From: Agelaius tricolor
Taxonomy: Eukaryota; Chordata; Aves; Passeriformes; Icteridae
Direction: 5' to 3'
DNA length: 64,000 nucleotides
Assembly (NCBI GenBank): GCA_023055355.1
Contig: JALJCS010000015.1
Location: 15,110,501 to 15,174,500, forward strand
Each line of letters opens with the position of its first letter. The first letter of the stretch is position 1. Shown in pieces: positions 40,235 to 50,485 of this stretch. Position numbers and translations under genes: made by a program. The notes below the pieces were generated by a model. That model was given only the letters and a program-made list of their open reading frames with translations, ran no database searches and was not told the origin of the DNA.

Positions 40235-40712
40235 GGAGGGGGCAGCAGAGCCCGGCCACCCCGGGGCCACCCTGCCCCGGCCTGTGCCAGGCTCGGAGCC
40301 TCGTGTGCCACCAGGGCTCGTTGTGGGAGCAGCACTGGCTGACGTGGATGCTGCCCTGTGTTTTCTGAGGATGCTCCCAGCTGACGTGCCCACAGCACGA
40401 CCCCACGGCATCGCCACGGGGACACGGACTCGCTGGGGCTGCAGCTCCTGCTCATCCCCGGGGCTCATCTGGATCCTCACCAGAGCAGCTCCACTCAGGG
40501 GCCTCAGCCACTCTGGCACTGTGCAATACTAAAACTGACTAACCCAAGCCCAGGCTCCCCTCTCTGCTCATTCACAGCTACAGTGTAAGTAATGTAATTA
40601 ACGGGGTGCAGAAACAGTGGCAGAGCTGGAAGATGAGAAGTGAAGCCAGAGAAGCAGTAATAACTGCTCTTGTATTGATTTCTAACAATTTGAATAGAAA
40701 TTTTATGCTTTA

Positions 40713-40718
40713 AATAAA
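40713..40718 (+). terminator. PLLP: PLLP polyadenylation signal
   Basis: AATAAA about 480 bp after the stop codon, with cleavage expected near 40735. Confidence 0.75.
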
Positions 40719-41432
40719 AACATTCCTCAATCCAGCACTGGAGTCTGTCATGAGAAAGCTTGTTTTGTGAGGAAGTAGCACACACAGCAGGGTGGGGACA
40801 GCAGAGATGTCACTGCAGAGGTGGCTGAACCTTTCCACTCCATGTGGGCTATGGAAGGAAAAAGGCCACAGGGTTCACCTCTCGTTGCTTTATGCACACA
40901 CACGCTCAGAGTGTGCAGCCAAGACCACAAGAACACCAACAAAGTGCCAAGGCTTTGATCACTCCCTCTTTCTGGCTCAGCACCACACACTCCTGAGTTC
41001 ACCCAATTTACCAGCAAGTCAATTTTGCCCATTAGCTGCAGGTCATTTTCAGAAATTACAATCAAGTCTGCAAAGGCTCTGGGAACACAGGCAGGATCAG
41101 GGCCTCAGGAGAGGGAAGAACCACGCTGCTCCCCCTGTGCTGCAGACCACAAATTCACCTTTTGGGTGTTTGTCAGAATGAGAAGTGATGCCCAACCAGG
41201 CAGAGCAGCTTTTCCTTTCACACCCTCCTTGTACAAGGTAGTAAAAGCAGATTCAGTGAGTTCCAAAGCTGGTGCATGGTGAGCTGCACTGCAAATCTTA
41301 CTGCATGCTCTGCAGGGGAAAAGTTTTACCAGGTTGTCTGCAGAGGCAGGATCAGGAAATGGAACTGCAGCGATGGAAGGTGAGACCTGAAAAGGAACTG
41401 GACACATGGCATTGGCCCATGACACATCTGCC

Positions 41433-41438
41433 TTTATT
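41433..41438 (-). terminator. ARL2BP: Probable ARL2BP polyadenylation signal
   Basis: AATAAA on the minus strand about 1 kb past the ARL2BP stop codon. If used, PLLP and ARL2BP transcripts would end about 0.7 kb apart. Other weaker signals are possible. Confidence 0.55.
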
Positions 41439-41493
41439 TGGTTGTCAGTAAGTAAATCAAGGGTCAAATTTCCACAGTTATGAATATATAGAC

Positions 41494-41516
41494 ATATATA
41501 TATATATATATATATA
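41494..41516. repeat. (AT)n microsatellite
   Basis: Uninterrupted AT dinucleotide run of 23 bp just beyond the likely ARL2BP 3' end. Confidence 0.95.
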
Positions 41517-41534
41517 ACAGGAACAGTATGAAAA

Positions 41535-42265
41535 TAAAATCAAAATTGATAGAAATTAACAGGGGAGGTCACTATTGAATTCCAAAATCTAGACAGAAAA
41601 TTTACTTACAAACACTGATAAAGGACACAGGTCTCAGCCTTCCAAACTCTGAAATGTTCCAAATTAATTGAGTTAGCATTTCTCCAGATTCAGCTGCATC
41701 ACCAGGCAACTGAGGCTCCAGAATCCACATCTCTCTGGGAAGGATGTGACCAAAGAAATTATGTGCTGTCCCTATAAAGTAGCTGATGGCTGATCAGCAT
41801 GAATTCTGCCTTGGCACCTTGTAAAAACCTTCCCTGCACACCCTGACTTCTCAGTTAAAGCCACATCCCTGAGAACTGAGCATCTTTTACTGCCTAAAGC
41901 CAGGCTGGATGGGATTGGGAGCAACCTGCTCTAGTGAAGGGGGGTTGGAACTGGATGATTTCCAGTTAAGCAATGGTGCTGCAGGAACAGAAGGAATAAA
42001 CTGTTCTCTGTGTTCAGCAGAGACAGGACAAAGAACAAGGAGCTCGAACTGCAGCTCAGGCACTTTATACAGAGCGCAAAAGGCTCCCTGCAGCAGCAGC
42101 AGGGCACTGCAGAAAACTGCCCAGACAAACCACGGCAGCTTCTGAGAAGCTCCTGGAGAAGTGTGGGGAGAGCTGGGCAAAGGAAGGCTGCCTCTCACAG
42201 CCTCTTCCATACATTTGTACAAGGGTATAACAATTCCAGAAAGCTTTGATTTCACCTCCTGGAGA
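41535..42265 (+). repeat. Direct duplication, copy A (ARL2BP 3' UTR)
   Basis: Matches 45955-46705 in the same orientation. Shared stretches include AATGTTCCAAATTAATTGAG, GATGTGACCAAAGAAATTAT, AGCATGAATTCTGCCTTGGC and CTGCAGAAAACTGCCCAGAC. It contains a short CR1 3' tail at about 41880-41965 (GAGCAACCTGCTCTAGTG). Copy A lacks part of the CR1 tail that copy B retains. Confidence 0.9.
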
Positions 42266-42437
42266 GGGACCCAGAGTCCCGGCCCGGCCCCACCGCACAC
42301 CCACCCCCTCACAGCGGCCGATGGAGCCGAGTCCCCGCCCCTCTGCCCCGGCCCCTCTTGGGAATCGCTGCCTTTCACCTCTAAATTTGAATAGACCTCG
42401 CTGAAAATACAACAGAACTCCCTTCAGAATGACTTGT

Positions 42438-45400
42438 TTAATGGTTTAATGAAGTCACCACTAACGCACTGCTTAAATCCAGACTTCGGCCTTCTTTTTC
42501 CTAGAAACATGGGGAAAAAAAAGAAATCTGTGACTCCATGATGGTTTGGAATAAGCATTTCAAAAAATGAAACAGGCAATACATTTTCTGCTGCATCAAA
42601 CCAATATAAAATTACATGTTAGTGGAACGTCTGTGATTGAATGTGAACCCAAGAAGATTGTGCAGGAATCCCTGGGGTGAGGGGACTGTCACCCTGTCCA
42701 TGTCAGAGCAGAGTCCTGCTCAGCCCTGGTTGGGAATGCTCTGGCTCAGGGATCCACTGAAATCTGGCTCCTGTCATTTGCCTCTCAGAGACTCCAGTCT
42801 GCAAATCCCAGCTGAAAGTCCTCCTGATGCTGATACATGGACTGACTCTTTCTCTGCAGCCTGTCCCCATTTCCACAAAATTCACAGGGATGGGGAAGAG
42901 GCAGAGGCACAACCACAACTGTGACTCTCTTGCTCCTTGTCAAACAGGGCTGGACCAACACTGGAGAGCGCTGATTTTTATTTTGCTAGGAAAAACCTCA
43001 TCCAAAAATCTCAGCACTTTTGTTTATTTCTCCAGCTGGCACAGAGAGGAGAAGAAAACCAATGAAAGAGGCTTAAAAAGAGTATTTTTTATAGACTAGG
43101 AATAAAAAATAAAATAAGATAGATTCAGAATGGCCAAGGTGGAGAGGGATCTCTGGAGGTGATCTGGGCCAAACCCCACACTCAAGCATGGTCACTCAGG
43201 ACTGTGGCCAGACAACTTTAGAATATCTCCAAGGATGGAGACTCCACAAGCTCAGAGACTGTCACAGTGAAAAAGTGAAAAAGTGAAAAAGTGCTCCCTT
43301 CTGTTCATTTGGAAAACAATATTCACAAATGCAGGAAGCTCACAAAAGCAGGAAGAGCTGCTCCACATGTCAGCTTTATTAATGTTTTCTATAAATCATT
43401 AAATGTGCAGTTTGAGTTTAAAAAGCCACTCATTGAATTAATTTCTCTTTTGACTGCATTACAGCCTTTGATTAAATACTGTGACCTACTGTAGAAACTT
43501 CTCCTTGGCACTCTCAGGTGGAGCAACACAAAACCAACAGCCATTGTGCCAATGAAAACAATGTGAAATACTCACAGCTCTGTATTCCAAGAACATTTCT
43601 TTGAAAGCCAGAAAGTCTGTAAATGTGAGAAGCAGATCAAATATATCACCTGGCATTTCATCTTTGTGTTGTCTATAGAGAAAAAGAAGTTGGGGAATGA
43701 GAAAGTTGTGTGAGGAAAATTTGTTATTTTAAAAATTGTACAAGGTCAAAAAGGACAAGTAGAATGCTATCAGTATTTAAACAAGAATATTATTGCAGGT
43801 TATCATATAGCAAAACTGCAGCCAAATATTGTCAAGCAGTATTTCCAATCCAACTCCATTGTTAAATTTATCTAAATCCAAGACCTATGAGTATCATATC
43901 AGTCTTTGAAAACCTGACTTGTTTATTTAAGAAACATTAAAAATTAACCACATTCAAATATTTTAAGATACTCAGCTCCCAATTACACTTGATTTTCTTG
44001 TTCAAGGGGAAAACCAGTGATCTTTCAAAAATGACTCTTCAGGGAGCTGGTTAAGCTGAAATGACCCAATGCAAAAGCTGAACACAAACTAAACTCTTCT
44101 CTGGATGCTCCATATGAAAACTGCAATAAAGGAATTCAACAACATGACTGAAACACCACCAGGCTACTGAGGTGCCTGGAAGAGGTAAGACACACCCTTT
44201 TAAGGGTCTGGCTTCAAAGTGACAAGAAATACGAAAATCCTCCAGTGCTCCCAGTCTGATTTCTCTTCCTACCCCTTCAAACCCAATATTTTTCAGCAGG
44301 ACAATTCAGAAATTTACAGTTGCAGGACATGCTGAAGGCAAGAAAAGTGATCAGCCACAGCCAGCATGAACACTTCTATTTTAACTTAAAGTGGAACCAT
44401 TATCTAAAGGGAGAACAGCCAAAAACCTAAGCTTTAATCTAGATAAAAAGAACTGAGAGGCACACAAGCCACTCCTCAACCAAAAGCAGAGCAGAGACTT
44501 ACTGCAATGACACTGTGAAAGCAACCATATCAAACCCACGAATCCGATCAAGCAACTTCTCTTCAATGTATTTCTCTACTAAAGAGATCTGAAAAAAACC
44601 CAGACAAACCACCCCAGTAAGATCACAACAATTTCAGAGGAGATTTCAAACAGCATCCTTACACTGACACCTTCCTGACACTGCATGATCCTTACTGCAG
44701 ATTCCTCAGGGGGTGTTGCTGGTTCTGTTCTCACACCAGCCCTGAGGCACAGAGCTGCACATTTTTTGCTGGAGATCTTGGGGAGAACAAACACTGACTG
44801 TTTGTATCTAGTAACAAATATTTGTATCAAGTAACAAATATTTTTCCAGCTCATTTAATGGTACTGAATAGTAGACTGGTCTAGTTTCTTGATTATGCTT
44901 TGCATGAAGAATGTCATTGAATTATCCAATACAAGAAATAAAACAACTGGAAAAGAAGAAACTTTGTTTGAACACATGCTAAACACATTATTTACTATAG
45001 CAATTGGCTAAATTTCTATTCAAGGGAGCTACACAATTCCAAAAAAAAAAAAAAAAAGAGAAAATTCACAAAAATTCACAAAATTTTCCCAATTGCACTT
45101 GGTCTTCTTATTCAAGGGGAAAACCAGTGATCTTTCAAAAACAAGCTATTCAGGAAGCTGGTTAAGCTAAAATGATCCAGTGTAAAAGCTGAACACAAAC
45201 CAAACTCTTGTAATTCTAGAAAATTTTGTGTGAAACAATGAGAAAGGAACCTAAAGCTTCAGAAAAAACCTTTTTGCTCACAGATCATGGCTGTGCTTCT
45301 GAAGGAGACAGGAACATGTTTGGATCTGCTCCATGTAAGCCCAGTATTTTATAAAGGGAGAACTATATTTAAAAAAAAAAGAAAAATAGGAAAAGGTATC

Positions 45401-48400
45401 TTACATATTCATTAAAAATGTCTGTATAGATGAGCTTGTTTTCTTCTGAGTCATCAAACTCCTGGTAGTGCTTCTCCAAAAAATTCCTCTGTATTAACTG
45501 GAAATCATCATCTGGGCCATGACAGAAAAGCAGCACAGAGTTAGGAGTTTTGTCATTCTTTCTGTCACACAAACCCCACATTCACTGCTCCTCTGCCTCC
45601 CTGCTGTAACCACAGAGCCCTGCACACGTGCAGAGTTCATCACATCAGCCTCACAGCTGCTGCCAAACCACCACTTCTGACCCATCTGTGAGAGAACAGA
45701 GGCTGATGGTGAAATATTAGCAAAACAGTTCTCCTGCTCTACATTTATTAATAGTTATTTATTCTCAACCTCTTTTTGCTCTGGCTCTAAAGTCAGCAAA
45801 ACATCTGTATTTTTTATTAAGTGAATTCCTCTTTTCTACAAGAACTCTAAGGTTTTTTCTTTGAGTTTAAAAAATATTAGTGAAATTCCCAGACTGAATT
45901 TTCAATTGCCAAAGAATTTTTTTCCAGTTGTGGAAGAAAAGAAGAGTAAAAATAAACAGGGTAGGTTACCATAGAATTCCACAAAACAGGTATAAATAAA
46001 AAGTTCACCTATGAACAGTGGTAAAGGACACCAGGCACAGCTTTCCAAACTCTGAAATGTTCCAAATTAATTGAGTTAGCATTTCTCCAGATTCAACTGC
46101 ATCACCAGGCAACTGAGGCTCCAGAATCCACATCTCTCTGGGAAGGATGTGACCAAAGAAATTATGTGCTGTCCCTATAAAGCAGCTGATGGCTGATCAG
46201 CATGAATTCTGCCTTGGCACCTTGTAAAAACCTTCCCTGCACACACTGACTTCTCAGTTAAAGCCACATCCCTGAGAATTGAGCATCTTTTACTGCCTAA
46301 AGCCAGACTGGGTGGGATTGTGAGCAGCCTGCTCTAGTGGAAGGTGTCCCTGCCCATGGCAGGGGGGGTTGAGTGATCTTTAAGGCCCTTCCAACCCAAA
46401 TCATTCTGTGATTCCATGACCATCTTTGTGCTGTAGGGCTGGATACACACAAATGGGGTTCCCCATTCTTGCAGCTTTCAGTCCTGGAGTAGAACCAACT
46501 CCCAGCCTGCAGCTCAGGCACTTTATACCAGAGTGCAAAAGGCTCCCTGCAGCAGCAGCTGGGCACTGCAGAAAACTGCCCAGACAAACCATGGCAGCTG
46601 CTAAGAACATCCTGACAGAGATGTCAGGAGAAGTCTGGGCAGAGCTGGGGAAGGGAAGGATCCCTCCCACAGTCTCTTCCATAAAAATCCCAGAAAGCTT
46701 TGATTTCTCTGTGAGATGCACAAGAGTCTTTACTGTTTCTCTAAGAAGCAGTGTGCTGCAGTGATGCAGAGAATAATTTTCAAGAGTCACAAGCACACAG
46801 AAGAATTTTATGTATATTTTTACTACACTACCAGGTAGGAAAGCCACCATGAAGCAGGCAGGGGCTCTGTATGTTGGCTAATTAACAGAAGAGCAGCTGG
46901 CAACATGTTTAACAGCCCTGTTGTTGTCTGTACCTACTTGCAACCCTTACCCATTATGATATCCTCCAGGTAGCCAACAACTGCATCAAACTCATCAGAA
47001 GTGGTGGATCTGAAAGCAAAAGAAAAAATATATATATTGACCACAGCAGAGATTAAAGTTAAAATTAAAAAGTGTCAACAAAAGCCTAAGTACAAATAAA
47101 CAAATGAACCCAGTAATTACAAGATAACTGAAAAAAATCCTAGTTTAACCTACAAAACAATCCATGGCACTGATGAGAGGATTGCTCCATGGAGATTCTC
47201 ATCAGGCCTCTACTCTATTTCTTCCCAGTAAGGTGCCTAATTGCAAGAAAGAATAAATGTTGTTTTACTGGCATTACTGTCAAGGTAATTCTAGTTCTGG
47301 TGCAAAAGAATGTAAAGAGTGTAATTAGAACAGCAAATTAAACCTTTTCCAACCCACAAATCCCAGCTGCTACCAGTTTCCCTTCTCTTTCCTGCACATG
47401 GTGATCACATGTAGACACTCTAGAGAATATTTTGAAATATTTGGTCTTGTGGAACAACTTAAACTGAGTGTATACACAAGTATTACATAACTGAAGAAAG
47501 GTAAATATTTTTATTATGCAAGAAATATCCTTATGTGATATAAATAAATGGGATAATCTCCTAAAGTTATTCCATAATGAGCAAATATTAAACACCATTA
47601 TGGATCTGAATTCATCCAGGGAAGAAATCTTTGGTGCCAGCATCAGGAGTCTGGATCTGTTATTGTGGAACTTGTTCAGACACAGTAAATAACCCACAGG
47701 ATGTCTTTGGCATTCACAGCTCTTTAGTGGGAGATGAACTCTTCCTATTTTCTCCCAGGGATCAAAGACAAACTTTTCTCACAAGTGAGGAAAAGAGGTC
47801 TCAAAGAAACAGGGATGTTTGTCTTTAAGGAAAAAAAATCACTTCGATCAGTGAAAGCACCACTTAAATTCAATTGAATATCTCTTTCTCATCAGTAAAC
47901 AGAGTAGGATAGCCCTTCAGACTAAGTTTTGAAAATCTCATTAAAGTTACTTTGCCATTAGAGAATACTCCAGTGAAATTAACCCAACAGCAGTTTAGCC
48001 GACAGCTTAACTATAATCAGGCTCGCTCTGATCAGGAAAAATTAAGGGATCTTTAATTTAAAAAGGCATCTGCTCAGCGAGGATATCCTGGCAACAGCAT
48101 TCCGGGGAGAGGAGCGGAGCCAGGGCCGGGGACAGCCCGCGAGAGGGCGGCACAGCCGAGCTCAGGGCTCCCCTTGGCATGCGCTGCCTTTGCCAGCGAT
48201 AATTTCCACTCTCTTCCCCCCTCCAAATAAATGCTACTGCTACTTCTGCAGCTTATCCTAACAGCAACAGAGAAAGTGTTAATTTAAACCCTGGTTTAAG
48301 TCTGTGAAAGTAACGGGATTTACCTGGTCCAAAAGAACCCGATCCCATCTCTTTATACAACACACGGGCATCCACACACCTACAGAGACACGAGCTCACC

Positions 48401-49147
48401 AACCCTGGGGTTTAACTGCCTCTCACCTCAAAATACCCAGACTGGGCCAGCACACTGTGCTGCTGAGGAAGCCCTGGCACTGGCCTTTGCTCAGAGTCTG
48501 GGGCTGAAAGAGTTAAATCCATGCATGCCAGAGGCACAGTCACACAGCCCCTTCTGCCACAGTCTGGGGCTGAAAGAGTTAAATCCATGCATGCCAGAGG
48601 CACAGTCACACAGCCCCTTCTGCCACAACCCTTGTGAGAAGAGTGTGGCAGGCACTTGTGGGGTGAAGCAGCAGCTTAGCACCTGCCAGGGTGAAATTTG
48701 GTTGAGGTCACCTGTGGATGGGCTCAGTTTTAGGAGAACACTCAGAGGAAGAGTCTTCTCTCAGGATCAGTGACATAAGACAACAAACACTCTTGAAAAG
48801 GAGAAATTCTGAATTTCAAACAAACACCAGAAAAATCGATTTCCAGCCTTTACAAGGCTTGCTCTGATCCCTCAGCACAGCTACCCAGTGCTATACTGAC
48901 CACAGTGATATTTAGTTTGACTTCACCTAAGCTCTGTACTGATGTTATTCCCTCTTGCAGCTTTGCATTCTGCACCTTTGTTCTCCTAAGAGGCAGAATC
49001 TGCTAAAAAGCGTGGTGTAAATTCATTCCTGCAATTATTTTCCTATCAAGATATTTTAATTAGCAATTAGCTTAGTGAAATCTGACACATGAGAATGCAG
49101 CATACTCACGTGGCTACACCCAAACTTTCTCCATCAGAAGTCTCCAT
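42438..49147 (-). CDS. ARL2BP: ADP-ribosylation factor-like 2 binding protein (BART), 149 residues
   Basis: Coding exons (minus): 49147-49110, 47009-46951, 45511-45405, 44588-44503, 43672-43576, 42500-42438; phases agree (450 nt including stop). The protein binds GTP-loaded ARL2/ARL3, localises to mitochondria, centrosome and cilia, and retains STAT3 in the nucleus; human mutations cause retinitis pigmentosa (family knowledge). Seen: METSDGES N-terminus, FDAVVGYLEDIIMDDDFQ, RNFLEKHYQEFDDSEENK, LIYTDIFNEYISLVEKYI, HKDEMPGDIFDLLLTFTDFL and AFKEMFLEYRAEKEGRSLDL, all in the human order. The C-terminus ends VVTSLNH, about 14 residues short of human. The ATG lies in an internal exon preceded by an acceptor (TCTGGCTAG), so a 5' non-coding exon is expected in the CpG island at 49.6-50.4 kb. 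RSPRY1 lies upstream on the same strand. Confidence 0.95.
43128..43330 (-). mobile_element. CR1 LINE fragment (3' end)
   Basis: The plus strand shows the reverse complement of the CR1 tail: GGGATCTCTGGAGGTGATCT, CTCAAGCATGGTCACTCAGG, TGTGGCCAGACAACTTTAG and AATATCTCCAAGGATGGAGA. A small GTGAAAAA triplication (about 43268-43291) has expanded inside. It lies in the last ARL2BP intron. Confidence 0.85.
43978..44100 (+). repeat. 120-bp dispersed repeat, copy 1
   Basis: Similar to 45088-45209 in the same orientation: both carry TTCAAGGGGAAAACCAGTGA, TCTTTCAAAAA, GAGCTGGTTAAGCT or GAAGCTGGTTAAGCT, and AAAAGCTGAACACAAAC. The two copies flank ARL2BP exon 4 in neighbouring introns. Confidence 0.85.
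45088..45209 (+). repeat. 120-bp dispersed repeat, copy 2
   Basis: Partner of 43978-44100. The offset of 1.1 kb differs from the 4.4-kb offset of the larger duplication, so it is a separate event. Confidence 0.85.
45955..46705 (+). repeat. Direct duplication, copy B (ARL2BP intron 2)
   Basis: Partner of 41535-42265. It includes a better-preserved CR1 3' tail at 46300-46420 (AGGTGTCCCTGCCCATGGCA, CTTCCAACCCAAATCATTCT). Copy B lies between ARL2BP coding exons 2 and 3. Confidence 0.9.
46300..46420 (+). mobile_element. CR1 LINE 3' tail
   Basis: Terminal CR1 segment ending CATTCTGTGATTCCATGA, within duplication copy B; its counterpart in copy A is truncated. Confidence 0.85.
47010..49109 (-). 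other. ARL2BP: ARL2BP intron between coding exons 1 and 2
   Basis: Mostly AT-rich. It contains the 66-bp duplication and a small isolated CpG-rich patch (about 48080-48190). No nested exon recognised. Confidence 0.7.
48495..48626. repeat. 66-bp tandem duplication
   Basis: Two adjacent identical copies (48495-48560 and 48561-48626) starting AGTCTGGGGCTGAAAGAG. The perfect match over 66 bp in an intron indicates a very recent event or an assembly artefact. Confidence 0.95.
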
Positions 49148-49559
49148 TGTTCCTGCCTAGCCAGAGTGCAAGAGATGTATGTATCAGCTGTTAGTGGTTA
49201 TTTCTTCTTTTTGACCAAAGTGCTAAGGAATAACATGACTTAGTGTTAATACAAATCAATTGCTAAACTGCCATACATTTCCTGAAGGGCAAATCAGGAG
49301 ACAAATTTTAATTCTTAAACACTTAAATTCCAACATCACATTCTTCCAAAATGATTACTACTGCTTTTTTGTAATAACCCAAATAATCCAAAAACTTTCT
49401 CTGCCTATTCAGAGAACAGGCTCAAAATACAACCAGACCCTATAAAAAGGGTTTTGGGTCTACATCTTTTCTCCTGAAACATCTCTGACTGACCATTATA
49501 GAAATGAAACTAGAGAAGATAAAAGTGCCACCCTGCCCCAGCGTGTCCCAGACCAGGCT

Positions 49560-50420
49560 TTGGACCGCGATCCCAGGGGCTGTGTCCGGGCTGGACACTC
49601 GGCCCAAGGCTGTGGGTGGGCACTGGGAACAGGGCACATCGGGGACAGCGCACCCAGGGGACAGAGCACACCGAGGACAGGGCACATCGGGAAGGGGACA
49701 CACCGGAGACAGAGCACACGGGTCCCCGGGGCCGCTGGCGATGGGATCCCGCTGCTCCCGCCGGGCTTCCCCCACCGCCGGCCCTCAGAGCAGTCCCGGG
49801 GCATCCCCGCGAGCCCAGCAGGAGCCGAGCGCGTCCCTCGCCTCCCCATCCTCAGTCCCGGCGAGGGAGGGCACAGCCCTCCAGCCCTGCCCCTCCCCAG
49901 GCACCCAGCCCGCCTCACTCCCTCCCGCTCCTCAAAGGGACCCAGGGCAGCGGGCCATCACCGTCCCTCTCTGCACAAGGCGGTGCCATCCCGCCGTTCC
50001 CGGGGCGCCGGCCCCGTGTCCCGCTCCCGCGGCCCCGCGCCCCCGCCCGCACCCACCGCCCTCAGGCCGGCGCGCAGCCCCCTCCCCTCGGGCCGTCTCC
50101 TGGGGAACGCGCTCTTCCGCCCCGCCCGCAGCCAATCACAGCGCGGCTCCGGCCCACCGGGCCCGCCCCCGGCCCGCTCGCCCAATCAGAGCGCGGCAGG
50201 GGCTGCGCGGGAAGGCGGCGCAGCCGCCATGGCGGGTTGGGGAGCGCGTCCTGCGCCGGGCCGGGCCCTGATGGGGAGACAGGATTATTTGCTGTATTGC
50301 AACAATTTGCTTGGTGTTAATGCAGCGGCAGAGCGGGCTTCCCCTCAGAGAGCAGAGCTCCGAGGCCCGGGGGCAGCCCCCCGCTGCTGCAGCCCAGTGC
50401 GCAGCGCTATGACCTGGGCC
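49560..50420. promoter_or_regulatory. ARL2BP: CpG island, probable ARL2BP promoter
   Basis: CpG-dense region upstream of ARL2BP with two CCAAT boxes 50 bp apart (50132-50136 and 50182-50186), each followed by CAnAGCGCGGC, and GC boxes between them. It most likely drives minus-strand ARL2BP from a non-coding first exon. Candidate donors exist, but I could not choose one. Confidence 0.7.
49620..49725. repeat. GC-rich minisatellite in the ARL2BP CpG island
   Basis: Imperfect repeats of a roughly 15-bp unit of the form GGACAGnGCACAnCGGG. Long open frames in this stretch arise from the repeat. Confidence 0.75.
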
Positions 50421-50485
50421 CCCGGCACCAATGTCCCACCCGAGCGCATAGCGCACCTAGCCTAAAAGGAATTAAAGAACAACAA

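Noticed and set aside
49504..50465. Overlapping 234-301-codon plus-strand frames in the ARL2BP CpG island
   Set aside because: Stop-poor because of GC content and a minisatellite; Pro/Arg/Ala-rich with no domain.
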